This document shows, piece by piece, positions 46,533 to 55,578 of a stretch of 64,000 nt of DNA (position 1 is its first letter; each line of letters starts with the position of its first letter). Source of the stretch: Pseudoalteromonas carrageenovora IAM 12662 (GTDB taxonomy: Bacteria > Pseudomonadota > Gammaproteobacteria > Enterobacterales > Alteromonadaceae); assembly GCF_900239935.1 (NCBI RefSeq), contig NZ_LT965928.1, positions 2,871,520-2,935,519 on the forward strand. Direction: 5' to 3'. Below the pieces are notes generated by a model. That model did no database searches. It was not told the DNA's origin and saw only the letters and a program-made list of their open reading frames with translations. Position numbers and translations under genes: made by a program.

Positions 46533-48503
46533 TTATGAGCTGATTAGTGTTTCTAACAAGCTCAAGTTAATAGGTTTTAGTAAAACGCGATCTATATTTA
46601 AATCTTTGATCTGTTTAGGATCTGGCTCTGCACCACTTACAATAACAAGCCTTAACTCAGGATAACGATCATTAATTTGCTGCCCTAAATCAACACCTCG
46701 ACCATCGGGTAAGTGCATATCAAGCAATACTTTGTTGAATTGTTGGTCATGATTGAGAATTTGCAAACATTGTGCGCAACTTGAGGCAATTACGGTTTCA
46801 ACCCCTAAGCTTTCTAGTAATAGCTGTGTGATTTGTGCAGCATCATGGTCATCTTCAACAAGTAAAAAGCGCTGTTTTTTTACTGTTAGCACTTTATCTG
46901 ATGCAATATTTTTAGCCTGTGGCGCACACTCAGGAGCAATTAAATAATCCTGTAAGCATTGATATAACGCGCTGCTATCTACGGGTTTTGGTATTACATC
47001 GTTAAAACCAAGCGCCGCAAGTTCTTCATGAATGCCCTTCATAGTAGCCGCTGTAAGCGCAATAATAGGCCCTTTGTAGCCCATTTTTCTAAGTTCGATT
47101 GTGGCTTCTTTACCACCCATTATTGGCATATGAATATCAATAAAAATAATATCGTATGGGGCTTTATAGGCCTCAGCTATACGTACTTTTTCAAGCGCTT
47201 GCTGGCCATGCTCTGCGTAATCTACACGTGCACCACAGGTGCTTATCATATGACCCACAAGCATGCGTAAATCACGTAAATCATCAACAACTAACACACG
47301 GCCTTGTACTTTACAGGGCGCAGATTTACTTTGTAATTGCGGCGCACTAGTAAAGTTAAGTGTTTGGCGCTCTACCTCACTAATATCCCCCGGATAAACC
47401 GAAATAGTAAAAGTAGAGCCTTTGCCTATTTCTGAATGTAAATCTATTCGCCCGTGCATTCTGTTTAGTAGTTCAGCACAAATAGCTAAACCTAAACCTG
47501 CGCCCCCAACAGAGCGAGATTCAACATCGGCTATTTGTTCAAAAGGTTTAAAAATAAGTTCTTGTTTTTCTGGTGCTATGCCCATGCCTGAGTCTTTAAT
47601 GCTAAAAAATAGCATTTCAGTATCATCAACCCATTGAGTCCAAGCTTTTACAACAATTTCGCCTTTATCGGTAAATTTAACCGCGTTATTAATTAAGTTA
47701 ATGAGTATTTGGCGCACACGCGTTGCATCAAGCTTGGCAACTAACGGGAGAGGCTCTTGGGATTCAAAGCGTAAAGTAAGGCCTTTATCAAGCACCGATA
47801 CCCGCATTAGTGTGTACACATCTGCAAGCATGCTGTCTAAATTTACTTCGCTTAAAGTAAGCTCTAGCTTGTCGGCAGCTATTTTTGATAAATCGAGTAC
47901 GTCGTTTAATAAACTTAATAAGTGTTTACCATTTCGATAAATAACACCTAATTCGTTTTCGGCTTGGTGGCTAAAGTCACTTTGAAGTAATAGTTCGGTG
48001 TAACCTAAAATTGAAGAAAGCGGAGTACGTAATTCATGGCTCAAATGTGCTAAAAATCTATCTTTTGAGCGGTTTTCAGCTTCCGCTTTTAAACGCTCAA
48101 CTCGCTCACCTTCTACATCTTTACGCGCTAAAGCATAACGTATAGCACGCGCAAATCGACTCGAGCTCATTTCTGTTTTTATTAAGTAGTCAACGGCGCC
48201 CGCATCAAGCGCAGCTGAGTCTAACTCATCGTTAGATTGCCCCGTTAACATAATAATAGGGCCGCTAAAGCCGTTGGCTATCGCTTTTTTTAAAACGCTT
48301 AGGCCGTTAGATGCACCTAAGCGATAGTCGAGCAAACAAATATCGTGCTCATTTTTACTTAGCTTTTCAATTGCTTGCTCTGGAGAGCTTATCCATTCTA
48401 CATTAAACGTATGTGAATCTAATTGTTGTAAATAGTCGCAGGTGAGTATGTAATCATCTTCATCGTCTTCTACTAGCAGCAGCTTAGTCACTTTATCTAA
48501 CAT
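46533..48503 (-). CDS. REC-kinase-REC-REC hybrid sensor
   Basis: A 656-residue cytosolic hybrid. Receiver 1 at the N-terminus (CLLDYRLGASNG) is followed by HisKA (AHLSHELRTPLSSILGYTE), HATPase_c (LINNAVKFTDKGEI; GGAGLGLAICAEL) and two C-terminal receivers (IFIDIHMPIMGGKEA; VLLDMHLPDGRGVD). No membrane segment is visible, so it receives its input from another protein. Probable partners are the CHASE3 kinase and the single-domain receiver encoded just upstream. RBS AAAGGGAG precedes ATG 48503. Confidence 0.92.
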   Translation of the reverse strand: MLDKVTKLLLVEDDEDDYILTCDYLQQLDSHTFNVEWISSPEQAIEKLSKNEHDICLLDYRLGASNGLSVLKKAIANGFSGPIIMLTGQSNDELDSAALDAGAVDYLIKTEMSSSRFARAIRYALARKDVEGERVERLKAEAENRSKDRFLAHLSHELRTPLSSILGYTELLLQSDFSHQAENELGVIYRNGKHLLSLLNDVLDLSKIAADKLELTLSEVNLDSMLADVYTLMRVSVLDKGLTLRFESQEPLPLVAKLDATRVRQILINLINNAVKFTDKGEIVVKAWTQWVDDTEMLFFSIKDSGMGIAPEKQELIFKPFEQIADVESRSVGGAGLGLAICAELLNRMHGRIDLHSEIGKGSTFTISVYPGDISEVERQTLNFTSAPQLQSKSAPCKVQGRVLVVDDLRDLRMLVGHMISTCGARVDYAEHGQQALEKVRIAEAYKAPYDIIFIDIHMPIMGGKEATIELRKMGYKGPIIALTAATMKGIHEELAALGFNDVIPKPVDSSALYQCLQDYLIAPECAPQAKNIASDKVLTVKKQRFLLVEDDHDAAQITQLLLESLGVETVIASSCAQCLQILNHDQQFNKVLLDMHLPDGRGVDLGQQINDRYPELRLVIVSGAEPDPKQIKDLNIDRVLLKPINLSLLETLISS

Positions 48504-48514
48504 AGAATCTCCCT

Positions 48515-48976
48515 TTAATCGTTAAATGTTGATGGTAGCTCTACAAACTCTACCCAGTACTTTCCTAATGTTTTCATCAAATCAACTAAGCCATCAAACG
48601 TTACAGGCTTAGTAATATAAGATGCAGCACCTAAGTTGTAACCTTTAACCATGTCTTCTTCTTGCTTAGACGTCGTTAAAATTACAACAGGAATGCCTTT
48701 TAAGTTAGGGTTAGCTTTGATAGCTTCAAGCGCTTCTCTGCCGTCCATTCTTGGCATATTTAAATCAAGTAAAATTAGCCCCGGACGTGGAGACAATAAC
48801 TTATCTTCAAACTTACCACGGCGCTCTAAGTACTCTAATAGCTCTACGCCGTCTTCTACAAAATGAAGTTCGTTTAAAACGCGGCTCTCTGCAAGCGCAT
48901 CTTGTGTTAACAAGCGATCATCTTCATCATCGTCTGCCATTAATATGGTGATTGGTTTTACTTTTGAATACGGCAT
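48515..48976 (-). CDS. single-domain response regulator (Rcp1-like)
   Basis: A 153-residue receiver. MADDDEDDRLLTQDALAES supplies the acidic pocket, the phospho-acceptor aspartate is in GLILLDLNMPRMDGREAL, and the switch region is VVILTTSKQEEDMVKGY followed by the lysine in YITKPVTF. The extra residues between the acidic cluster and the aspartate fit the Rcp1-type receivers that partner phytochrome-like kinases. Its ATG follows the kinase stop directly (TAA-ATG), with GGAGAGG upstream, so it is tightly coupled to the CHASE3 kinase. Confidence 0.93.
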   Translation of the reverse strand: MPYSKVKPITILMADDDEDDRLLTQDALAESRVLNELHFVEDGVELLEYLERRGKFEDKLLSPRPGLILLDLNMPRMDGREALEAIKANPNLKGIPVVILTTSKQEEDMVKGYNLGAASYITKPVTFDGLVDLMKTLGKYWVEFVELPSTFND

Positions 48977-50461
48977 TTACGCCTCTCCTTGCAAAGTGAA
49001 AAGCGATGCTTCCACTGGTAATTTTATAGTAAAGGTTGCACCTTCACCCTCTATGCTTTGAGCGTGTATAACACCACCATGACGCTCAACTATACGCCTA
49101 CATACCGAAAGCCCTATCCCTGTGCCTTTATACTCAGAGCGCCCATGGAGACGCTGAAATGGTACAAATATTTTATCTGCATATTCTTGCGAGAAGCCTA
49201 TGCCATTATCTTTAATTGTTACTACCTGCCATTGAGCATCGACATTTAGCTCTTCACTAAACTCATTTACATCTTCATATGTAATATCTATACGAGGTGT
49301 TGTGCCTGCCTTTCTAAATTTAACTGCGTTAGAAAGTAAGTTTAAAAACAACTGTTGCATCTGGCTTTTATCGGCCTGAATTACAGGTAGTTTATCAACA
49401 TTTACTTGCGCGTTACTTTCATTAATCGCAATTTCTAAATCACTTAAAATATCTGCAACCACATCGTTTAAGTCAGTATCGATAAAGTCTTTGCCGCGTG
49501 TTGTTACACGAGAAAACTCAAGCAAATCGTTAATAAGGTTAGACATACGCTGTGCTGCATTTTTCATTCGCCCAATGTAGTCTATACCTTTTTCACCTAG
49601 CTCATCTTTAAACATAGTTTCTAGGCGGTCACTAAATGCCTGAATTTTACGAAGCGGCTCTTGCAGGTCGTGACTCGCTACAAACGCAAACTCTTCAAGC
49701 TCTCGGTTAGAGCGACTTAGCTCGTCAGAATACAAAGTAAGCTCTTGAGTACGCTCTGAGACTTTACTCGCTAAAGTTTCGTTTTGTTTTTCAAGATCGG
49801 CGCGATATTGCGCAGCATTTCTTAAATTAAGTCGGGTCATTACAAACATACCAATGATAAGTAAAGCACTGGTAATAGCGGTAATAGCAAACGTAATTTT
49901 TGCCTCGTTTTTAATTTTAGCAAGCTTAGAAAAATGGCTAACTTTAAAAAGTAATTCGCGGTCTTGAATATCATTTACTTTAGCGCGAATTTGCTTATAC
50001 AGTTTACGCCCTTTATGAGTATTTAATACATAAAGTGCACGTCTTTCTTTATCGTTAGTTGCAAGCTTTACGGTTTGTTTTAACTCAGCAATTTTAGCTT
50101 CGGTGAGTAATAATAGCTCAGCTATACGCTCAGCTTGACCGTCAATTTCAGAGTGTAATGATTTAACATGATCAGTTTGCGCTTGGAGCTGGTTAACCGC
50201 ATCATAATAAGGTGCTAAATAATCATCTTCTTCTGTTAATAAGTACCCTCGCTGGCCTGACTCAGCTTGTACAATAGACAAATGCAATTGCTCAATAGCA
50301 GTTGTAAGCATATTAGTATTATCTAAGCTTTTTTGCGTTAGAGTTAAACCTTGTATGGTATTAAGTGCTAAAAATGCATTACCAACAATAATACTTAGCA
50401 CTACAACAATAAACGCTGCCCAGGTTACATTAGCCTTGCCTTGCTGTTTTTGCTTGATCAT
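48977..50461 (-). CDS. CHASE3-domain sensor histidine kinase
   Basis: A 494-residue kinase. Two transmembrane helices (about 13-35 and 190-212) bracket a periplasmic CHASE3 domain (about 40-185). A coiled coil (about 215-255), HisKA (FVASHDLQEPLRKIQAFSD) and HATPase (FLNLLSNAVKFRK; GTGIGLSVCRRIVERHGG) follow. The kinase half resembles phytochrome-like enzymes that phosphorylate single-domain receivers. It sits directly upstream of such a receiver. The ligand of CHASE3 is unknown. Confidence 0.93.
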   Translation of the reverse strand: MIKQKQQGKANVTWAAFIVVVLSIIVGNAFLALNTIQGLTLTQKSLDNTNMLTTAIEQLHLSIVQAESGQRGYLLTEEDDYLAPYYDAVNQLQAQTDHVKSLHSEIDGQAERIAELLLLTEAKIAELKQTVKLATNDKERRALYVLNTHKGRKLYKQIRAKVNDIQDRELLFKVSHFSKLAKIKNEAKITFAITAITSALLIIGMFVMTRLNLRNAAQYRADLEKQNETLASKVSERTQELTLYSDELSRSNRELEEFAFVASHDLQEPLRKIQAFSDRLETMFKDELGEKGIDYIGRMKNAAQRMSNLINDLLEFSRVTTRGKDFIDTDLNDVVADILSDLEIAINESNAQVNVDKLPVIQADKSQMQQLFLNLLSNAVKFRKAGTTPRIDITYEDVNEFSEELNVDAQWQVVTIKDNGIGFSQEYADKIFVPFQRLHGRSEYKGTGIGLSVCRRIVERHGGVIHAQSIEGEGATFTIKLPVEASLFTLQGEA

Positions 50462-50504
50462 TTAACGTTAGCTTCCCACATTATAAAACTGGTTAATATT
50501 ATCA

Positions 50505-50714
50505 TTATTGAGAGTCAGAAATTTTTTGTAAACTGTTACTGCAGTCTTGGCAGTTAGCAATAATTTTATCAAGTGCTTCAAGCGCTTTTTGCTTTGGCAT
50601 ATCGTTTTCAAGCACGAGTTTAATAAGCTCTGCGTTCATTGATATACGGTTAAGCGGTGCTCTTGCATCGTGCACTAATTTGTTTAATGGCTCTGTTTGC
50701 TTTTCTGATGTCAT
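50505..50714 (-). CDS. 69-residue HisKA-like mini protein
   Basis: A very short protein with KLVHDARAPLNRISMNAELI at residues 12-31, which resembles the H box of histidine kinases (HDxRxPLxxI), followed by a second helix (QKALEALDKIIANCQDCSNSL) as in the DHp helical hairpin. There is no catalytic ATP-binding domain. The site AAGGAAAAGC-ATG supports translation. It lies between the sigma-54 activator and the CHASE3 kinase, spacing 34 and 43 nt. It may be an accessory phosphotransfer or dimerisation module, or a kinase inhibitor. No family name is certain. Confidence 0.7.
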   Translation of the reverse strand: MTSEKQTEPLNKLVHDARAPLNRISMNAELIKLVLENDMPKQKALEALDKIIANCQDCSNSLQKISDSQ

Positions 50715-50748
50715 GCTTTTCCTTAAACCTACTAACTAAAATTTAGGG

Positions 50749-52089
50749 TTATTTATATTCTCCAATACCGCCATAGGCGTTTAAACGGTTATAAAGTGTT
50801 TTAGTACTTATTCCTAGCATTTGCGCAGCAAGGGTTTTATTACCTTGTACCTTATCAAGCGTTGCATGAATCAGTTCTTTTTCAACCTCTTCAATAGTTT
50901 GCCCTGCCGATACTTGCTTATCTTCTGTTTGCGTATTCACGCGTGAAAAAGGCGACTCTAAATTAGCCGGCAAAGTAATCTCGCTTGTTTGCGGATCGCT
51001 CATTATAAAAGCGCGGTGTATGGCATGGCGAAGCTCGCGCACATTACCAGGCCACTCATAACTTTGCAGCTCTTTTAACTGCGCAGCAGTCCAGCTAAAT
51101 GAAGTGCCATTTTCATCATTTAATTGCTCTAAAAAGGCTTTAGCTAAAAGAGGAACGTCTTCTTTGCGCTCTCGCAGTGGCGGAATATCTATAGGGAATA
51201 CAGCAAGCCTAAAGTAAATATCTTCGCGTATTACATTATTTTGCGCCAAATCAGTAAGTGTACGGTTGGTCGCTGATATAACACGACAATTTGTAGGTAT
51301 TTCTCGGTTACCGCCTACACGTGTTACTTTTTTAGCCTCAAGTACGCGTAATAAATTAGGCTGCATATCAATAGGCATTTCGGTCACTTCATCTAAAAAT
51401 AAAGTACCATTGTTTGATTGCTCAAATACGCCTTCTTTGCGTGCAATTGCACCCGTAAATGCGCCTTTTTCATGGCCAAACAGTTCACTACCAATTAGCT
51501 CTTTAGAAAGTGCACCACAGTTACTTGCAACTAATGGGCCTTCGCATTGGCTAGCATTATGAATAGCCTGTGCAACCACTTCTTTACCTGCGCCACTTTC
51601 GCCCATAAGCATAACGTTAGCATTAGTTTTAGCTACACGTTCAATCATGTTGTAAAGCTGTTGCATTGGCTCAGACTCGCCAATTAAGCCACCAAAGTGA
51701 CGTGTAATACCACTTTGCTTTGCTTTTTTAGGTGCTTTTTTAGGACCATTTAATACAAGTTCTAAGTCTTCGCGTTGTAATGGTTTTAATAAATGGCCAA
51801 TATTGGGCTCACACATATCAGCTAAAATACCTTTTACTGATGGGTGCCCAGATATAAGTGTAATTTTTGGATCTTGGCCAATCATTTTTAAATGATCTAG
51901 TAAGTGCAAGCCACTGCCATCAGGCAGCATAAAATCAAGTAGTACATGATCAAAGGTATTATTTTCAAACCACTGATGTGCTTCTTTTAAACTCGTTGCA
52001 GTATTAATATTGTGGCCGAGGAATTCGACTATGTGGCAAACGACGTCACTAAATTCTATATCGTCATCAACTAAAAGTATGTTCAACAT
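50749..52089 (-). CDS. sigma-54-dependent response regulator (NtrC family)
   Basis: A 446-residue activator and first gene of the signalling operon. Receiver (HVLLDFMLPDGSG; phospho-acceptor in LLDFM), AAA+ domain with Walker A GESGAGKEVVAQAIH, sigma-54 contact loop EKGAFTGA, Walker B GTLFLDEVTEM and arginine fingers, then a Fis-type helix-turn-helix (LAAQMLGISTKTLYNRLNAYG). It should activate sigma-54 promoters when phosphorylated, probably by the kinases downstream. A -24/-12 promoter lies in front of the aldehyde dehydrogenase gene about 0.9 kb away. Confidence 0.95.
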   Translation of the reverse strand: MLNILLVDDDIEFSDVVCHIVEFLGHNINTATSLKEAHQWFENNTFDHVLLDFMLPDGSGLHLLDHLKMIGQDPKITLISGHPSVKGILADMCEPNIGHLLKPLQREDLELVLNGPKKAPKKAKQSGITRHFGGLIGESEPMQQLYNMIERVAKTNANVMLMGESGAGKEVVAQAIHNASQCEGPLVASNCGALSKELIGSELFGHEKGAFTGAIARKEGVFEQSNNGTLFLDEVTEMPIDMQPNLLRVLEAKKVTRVGGNREIPTNCRVISATNRTLTDLAQNNVIREDIYFRLAVFPIDIPPLRERKEDVPLLAKAFLEQLNDENGTSFSWTAAQLKELQSYEWPGNVRELRHAIHRAFIMSDPQTSEITLPANLESPFSRVNTQTEDKQVSAGQTIEEVEKELIHATLDKVQGNKTLAAQMLGISTKTLYNRLNAYGGIGEYK

Positions 52090-52230
52090 GATAAATCCCT
52101 ATGCTTTTTTATTATTCTACGCACCCTAACCATTAATTTAAAGGGTAACGCGAATTTGCTTTCATCAAATTTTTAACTTAGTAATTCAACGATTTATTAT
52201 ACCAACTTAACATTTACGCTGGCTGAAAAA

Positions 52231-52272
52231 AAACGATCACATTTAATTTAAAAAAAACAATTAAAATCGTTT
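52231..52272. repeat. inverted repeat upstream of the nudix gene
   Basis: AAACGAT (52231-52237) and TTTAATT (52242-52248) are repeated inverted as AATTAAA (59-65) and ATCGTTT (66-72 of the 522xx block), giving a 42-bp interrupted palindrome in the intergenic space between the sigma-54 activator (minus) and the nudix gene (plus). It could be a protein-binding site or a hairpin; I cannot decide. Confidence 0.4.
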
Positions 52273-52327
52273 GTATTTATATAATTATAGCAACTGTTAT
52301 CATTAAGCTCTAAAAAAAGGAGACGAA

Positions 52328-52843
52328 ATGCAGCAATTAAAAACCTTGGTTCATTCTGGTATTAACATTAACCAAGGTACCTCATTTACCCGTTTAACAG
52401 CACGTGCCATTGTTATTAAAAATAATAAAATATTACTTATGTATACAGCACGCTATGAAGATTACAGCTTGCCCGGGGGTGGCGTTGATGAAGGTGAAAG
52501 TATTGAACAAGGCTTGATAAGAGAGCTTAATGAAGAAACCGGAGCACAAAACATACAGGTTATTAAACCTTTTGGCTTATACGAAGAATATCGCCCTTGG
52601 TATAAAGACGACTTTGATATTATTCATATAAAATCGTACTGCTATGTATGCAGTATTGCCGACGAACTTGGTAAAGCCCAACTAGAGCATTATGAGCAAC
52701 AAAATGGCATGAGCACTAAATGGGTTGATATTAACGAAGCCATTGCCCATAACGAGCGCACACTTGCTAATAGCGAAAAACAAGGACTTTCTATATTAAG
52801 AGAAACTTTTTTACTTAAGCGTATAGCTTGCGATCTACTCTAG
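52328..52843 (+). CDS. nudix hydrolase
   Basis: A 171-residue hydrolase of nucleoside diphosphates linked to another moiety. The Nudix box GGGVDEGESIEQGLIRELNE (Gx5Ex7RExxEE continuing ETGA) is complete. Its middle segment contains FGLYEEYRPWYKDD. A strong site AAGGAGACGAA precedes ATG 52328. Substrate unknown. It is divergent from the signalling operon and upstream of the dehydrogenase, and could be co-regulated with the latter. Confidence 0.9.
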   Translation: MQQLKTLVHSGININQGTSFTRLTARAIVIKNNKILLMYTARYEDYSLPGGGVDEGESIEQGLIRELNEETGAQNIQVIKPFGLYEEYRPWYKDDFDIIHIKSYCYVCSIADELGKAQLEHYEQQNGMSTKWVDINEAIAHNERTLANSEKQGLSILRETFLLKRIACDLL

Positions 52844-53008
52844 CTTTTAATCATTATCACCTTGGGTGTTGTAAATTTTGCAGCCCCCAGAATATTTTAC
52901 TGCATTTATTTTTTTATTTTTGTAGTTAAAGCTTAAGTTAGCACTTAATATTAAAAATAATATCAATATAATCAAATATATATACACTTAACTTTAAAAA
53001 TATAAAAA

Positions 53009-53025
53009 CTGGCTTTGCCCTTGCA
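53009..53025 (+). promoter_or_regulatory. sigma-54 (-24/-12) promoter of aldehyde dehydrogenase
   Basis: CTGGCTTTGCCCTTGCA matches the consensus YTGGC-N7-TTGCW, with the GG and GC at the obligatory 10-nt spacing. It lies 34 nt upstream of the ATG of the dehydrogenase. An NtrC-family activator is encoded at 50749-52089. Confidence 0.7.
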
Positions 53026-53059
53026 CCCTTACAAATAACTAATTTGTAAGGAGATAGAA

Positions 53060-54436
53060 ATGAGTAACACAGTTAAGACGATCAATCCCGCAACTGAGCA
53101 AACCATTGAAACCTACACACTGCTTTCTCAAGAAGAGGCAGAGCAGGCAATTGAAAAATCTCACGAAACATATTTAAAATGGCGTTTAACCTCATTTACC
53201 GAACGTGCTAAGCATTTAAATAAATTAGCATCACTTTTTGAAGAACAAAAAGAAGCCATTGCTAAACTAATGACCGAAGAAATGGGTAAAGTTTACGAGC
53301 AAGGCTTCCAAGAGGTTGAACTGTGTGCTGGCATTTGTCGTTATACAGCAGAGCATGGCCCTCAAGTACTTGCCGACGAAGAGCGTAATATGGACGGCGG
53401 CCGTGCAATTATTAGTTATCAACCAACGGGCGTATTATTAGGTATTCAACCTTGGAACTTCCCGCTTTATCAAGTTATTCGTTATAGCGCAGCTAACATT
53501 ATGGCCGGCAACACGACCGTACTTAAGCATGCGGGTAACGTTTTTGGCATGGCCGAAAAAATCGAAACACTATTTAAACAAGCCGGTTTTCCTGAGCATT
53601 GTTTTAGCAATTTACTTATTGATGGTAAAACAGCCAGCTCACTTATTTCGCACAAAGCAATTAGCGGTGTAACCTTTACTGGTAGTGATGGCACCGGTAA
53701 AAAAGTAGCCGAAGAAGCCGGTAAACACGTTAAAAAAACAGTACTGGAGCTAGGTAGTAACGATGCTTACTTAGTACTGGATGATGCCGACTTAGAGCTT
53801 GCCGTTAAAACCTGTGTAACAGGGCGTATGATCAACAACGGTGAAACCTGTGTATCAGCAAAACGTTTTGTTGTAGTTGAATCACTTTATGATGACTTTA
53901 AAGCCCAAATTAAAGAGCAATTTGAAGCGTTAAAAATGGGCGACCCAATGGCTGATGATACAGACCTAGGCCCAATGGCACGTGAAGATTTACGTGACAA
54001 AATTCATGACCAAGTAATGCAATCGGTTAAGGCCGGTGCAAATGTAATTACTGGTGGCGAAGTACCTTCGCAAACGGGTTATTACTACCCACCTACTCTG
54101 CTAGATAACTTAGCACCAGGCATGCCAGCATACGATGATGAGCTATTTGGCCCAGTTGCCTCGCTTATTAAAGCAAAAGACAACGACGATGCCATGCGTA
54201 TCGCCAACGACTCTCGCTATGGTTTAGGCGGCGGTATTTTCTCTAAAGATGAGAAAAAAGCCATTGAACTGGCTAAAAAGCACTTTGATACCGGTATGAT
54301 CAACATTAACGGTTATGGTCTTGCACAGCCAAACCTACCGTTTGGTGGTGTTAAAGAAAGTGGCTACGGCCGAGAACATGGCGGCTTTGGTATGCGCGAG
54401 TTTGTAAATATCAAATGTATTATGATTAATAGCTAA
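53060..54436 (+). CDS. NAD(P)-dependent aldehyde dehydrogenase (succinate-semialdehyde type)
   Basis: A 458-residue ALDH. Catalytic cysteine C264 in NNGETCVSAK, general-base glutamate E230 in LELGSND, coenzyme-binding GVTFTGSDGTG and the C-terminal FGGVKESGYGREHG are all present. The closest family by motif is Sad/GabD-like semialdehyde dehydrogenase, with the substrate not proven. Good site TAAGGAGATAGAA-ATG. It has its own terminator and a sigma-54 promoter, so expression may be tied to nitrogen or carbon signals. Confidence 0.93.
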   Translation: MSNTVKTINPATEQTIETYTLLSQEEAEQAIEKSHETYLKWRLTSFTERAKHLNKLASLFEEQKEAIAKLMTEEMGKVYEQGFQEVELCAGICRYTAEHGPQVLADEERNMDGGRAIISYQPTGVLLGIQPWNFPLYQVIRYSAANIMAGNTTVLKHAGNVFGMAEKIETLFKQAGFPEHCFSNLLIDGKTASSLISHKAISGVTFTGSDGTGKKVAEEAGKHVKKTVLELGSNDAYLVLDDADLELAVKTCVTGRMINNGETCVSAKRFVVVESLYDDFKAQIKEQFEALKMGDPMADDTDLGPMAREDLRDKIHDQVMQSVKAGANVITGGEVPSQTGYYYPPTLLDNLAPGMPAYDDELFGPVASLIKAKDNDDAMRIANDSRYGLGGGIFSKDEKKAIELAKKHFDTGMININGYGLAQPNLPFGGVKESGYGREHGGFGMREFVNIKCIMINS

Positions 54437-54459
54437 TATAGCTTTAAATACCAATATAT

Positions 54460-54499
54460 AAAAAACCTAAAAGTGGGTAACCTCTTTTAGGTTTTTTTT
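54460..54499 (+). terminator. intrinsic terminator of the aldehyde dehydrogenase gene
   Basis: AAAAAACCTAAAAG (54460-54473) pairs with CTTTTAGGTTTTTT (54484-54497), followed by T's. Confidence 0.85.
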
Positions 54500-54589
54500 G
54501 ATTAAAATTAGATTACAGCAGAGCTCATCCTTTACTGACCAAACCCCACGAAACTAAATACTAATAGCTGAAAATGTACATTTTTCTTC

Positions 54590-54937
54590 TTAATCATTAT
54601 CAACATTAAAAAATAATATAATAAATTCTGAGGCACTAATTGCAGTTAGCTGCATCACCAGCAAAAACATGATACCTATTCCGGCCTGAGGGTCAGGTTC
54701 AATGCCAAAAATGAGAACTGGCGCTAAAATAATAGTAAATAATGCAGCTATAATTCTGATAAGAAAGAGTCGTTTATTTTGGTAGTTGTTAGCACTCGCT
54801 AAAAAATACAAAACTAAATAAGGCAATAGCATAAACGCAAAGCCAATCTCCGTTGGCATCCAGTACTTAATTGCAACTGCAACTAAAGATAAGGCAGCAA
54901 GCGCCTTAACTGGGTAGTACATTTTTTTATAATTCAC
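54590..54937 (-). CDS. small multi-pass membrane protein, unknown function
   Basis: A 115-residue hydrophobic protein with about four transmembrane segments (LAALSLVAVAIKYW, IGFAFMLLPYLVLYF, LIRIIAALFTIILAPVLIF, IGIMFLLVMQLTAISA). Start is GTG at 54937 with AAGGAAAGCAT upstream. It is on the same strand as the two cassette genes beyond, and may be the last, older cassette or simply neighbouring DNA. No family recognised. Confidence 0.55.
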   Translation of the reverse strand: MNYKKMYYPVKALAALSLVAVAIKYWMPTEIGFAFMLLPYLVLYFLASANNYQNKRLFLIRIIAALFTIILAPVLIFGIEPDPQAGIGIMFLLVMQLTAISASEFIILFFNVDND

Positions 54938-55033
54938 ATGCTTTCCTTTGCACGCAGTGCTTTATTAGCACCAAGTAAAATATTGCCGAACAATATAAAA
55001 ACTTTAACTATGCAATGCAATCTATTTCACTAG

Positions 55034-55168
55034 ACTTAACCTGACGGGCAATAATGAGCGAGAAACAGACGGTCGATCAAACTCATTTTTGGACATAAAT
55101 GAGTTAGAGCCGAAGGACGGCTCTGTGCCAGAAGCGGACTGTCGTAACCTTAGACTCTTGTTAGGCAT
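55034..55168 (-). repeat. 3' recombination-site remnant of the second cassette (degenerate attC)
   Basis: The minus strand begins ATGCCTAAC directly after the stop of the 126-residue gene. It is complementary to the start of the same unit (GTTAGGCATT), as required of cassette ends. A candidate outer box, GTTAAGT, lies at 55034-55040, and GTCAGG-TTAAG resembles an altered GTTAGG box. The 120-nt interior contains hairpins (AACTCATTT/AAATGAGTT, AGCCG/CGGCT) but does not form one clean attC stem, so this end is probably decayed or fused to another repeat. Confidence 0.45.
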
Positions 55169-55549
55169 TTAATCAGCTAATGCAATATCAAGTTTCTTTC
55201 TCATTTCTGCTAATTGAATACCAGATGCTTCAATCTCTTCATCAGTCCAATTAGTTGGATTTAGCCAATAAACACCTTTAATTTGGCATAGCCTCTGCAT
55301 TTTTTCATAGCCCGCATCGGCGCATGCAATCGACGCATTATTCCAGAGCTCACTTAATTCATGTTTCGCTTCATCTAAGTTTCTATTCATAACGTCCCGA
55401 GAAAAATACCCTTCAGTCCTAGATACAGCTTTATTAAGCTCTTTTAGAGCATTACTCTCAACTTGACTAGCTATATTCCCTTCGTTTTGTAAAACTGATA
55501 AAAAAGCGGATAAAGCTCCAATTGCACCTATTATTTCCAAGCCTGTCAT
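55169..55549 (-). CDS. cassette-encoded protein of unknown function
   Basis: A 126-residue protein with a single N-terminal hydrophobic helix (GLEIIGAIGALSAFLSVL) and a soluble helical remainder (VSRTEGYFSRDVMNRNLDEA, CADAGYEKMQRLCQIKGV). Start set at ATG 55549, where GGAG is 6 nt away; the in-frame ATG at 55555 is too close to that site. The stop codon abuts the cassette 3' box. No domain recognised; helical and likely membrane-tethered. It belongs to the second of two integron-like cassettes. Confidence 0.6.
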   Translation of the reverse strand: MTGLEIIGAIGALSAFLSVLQNEGNIASQVESNALKELNKAVSRTEGYFSRDVMNRNLDEAKHELSELWNNASIACADAGYEKMQRLCQIKGVYWLNPTNWTDEEIEASGIQLAEMRKKLDIALAD

Positions 55550-55578
55550 GTACATCTCCGATAGTTGTATAAAATAAT

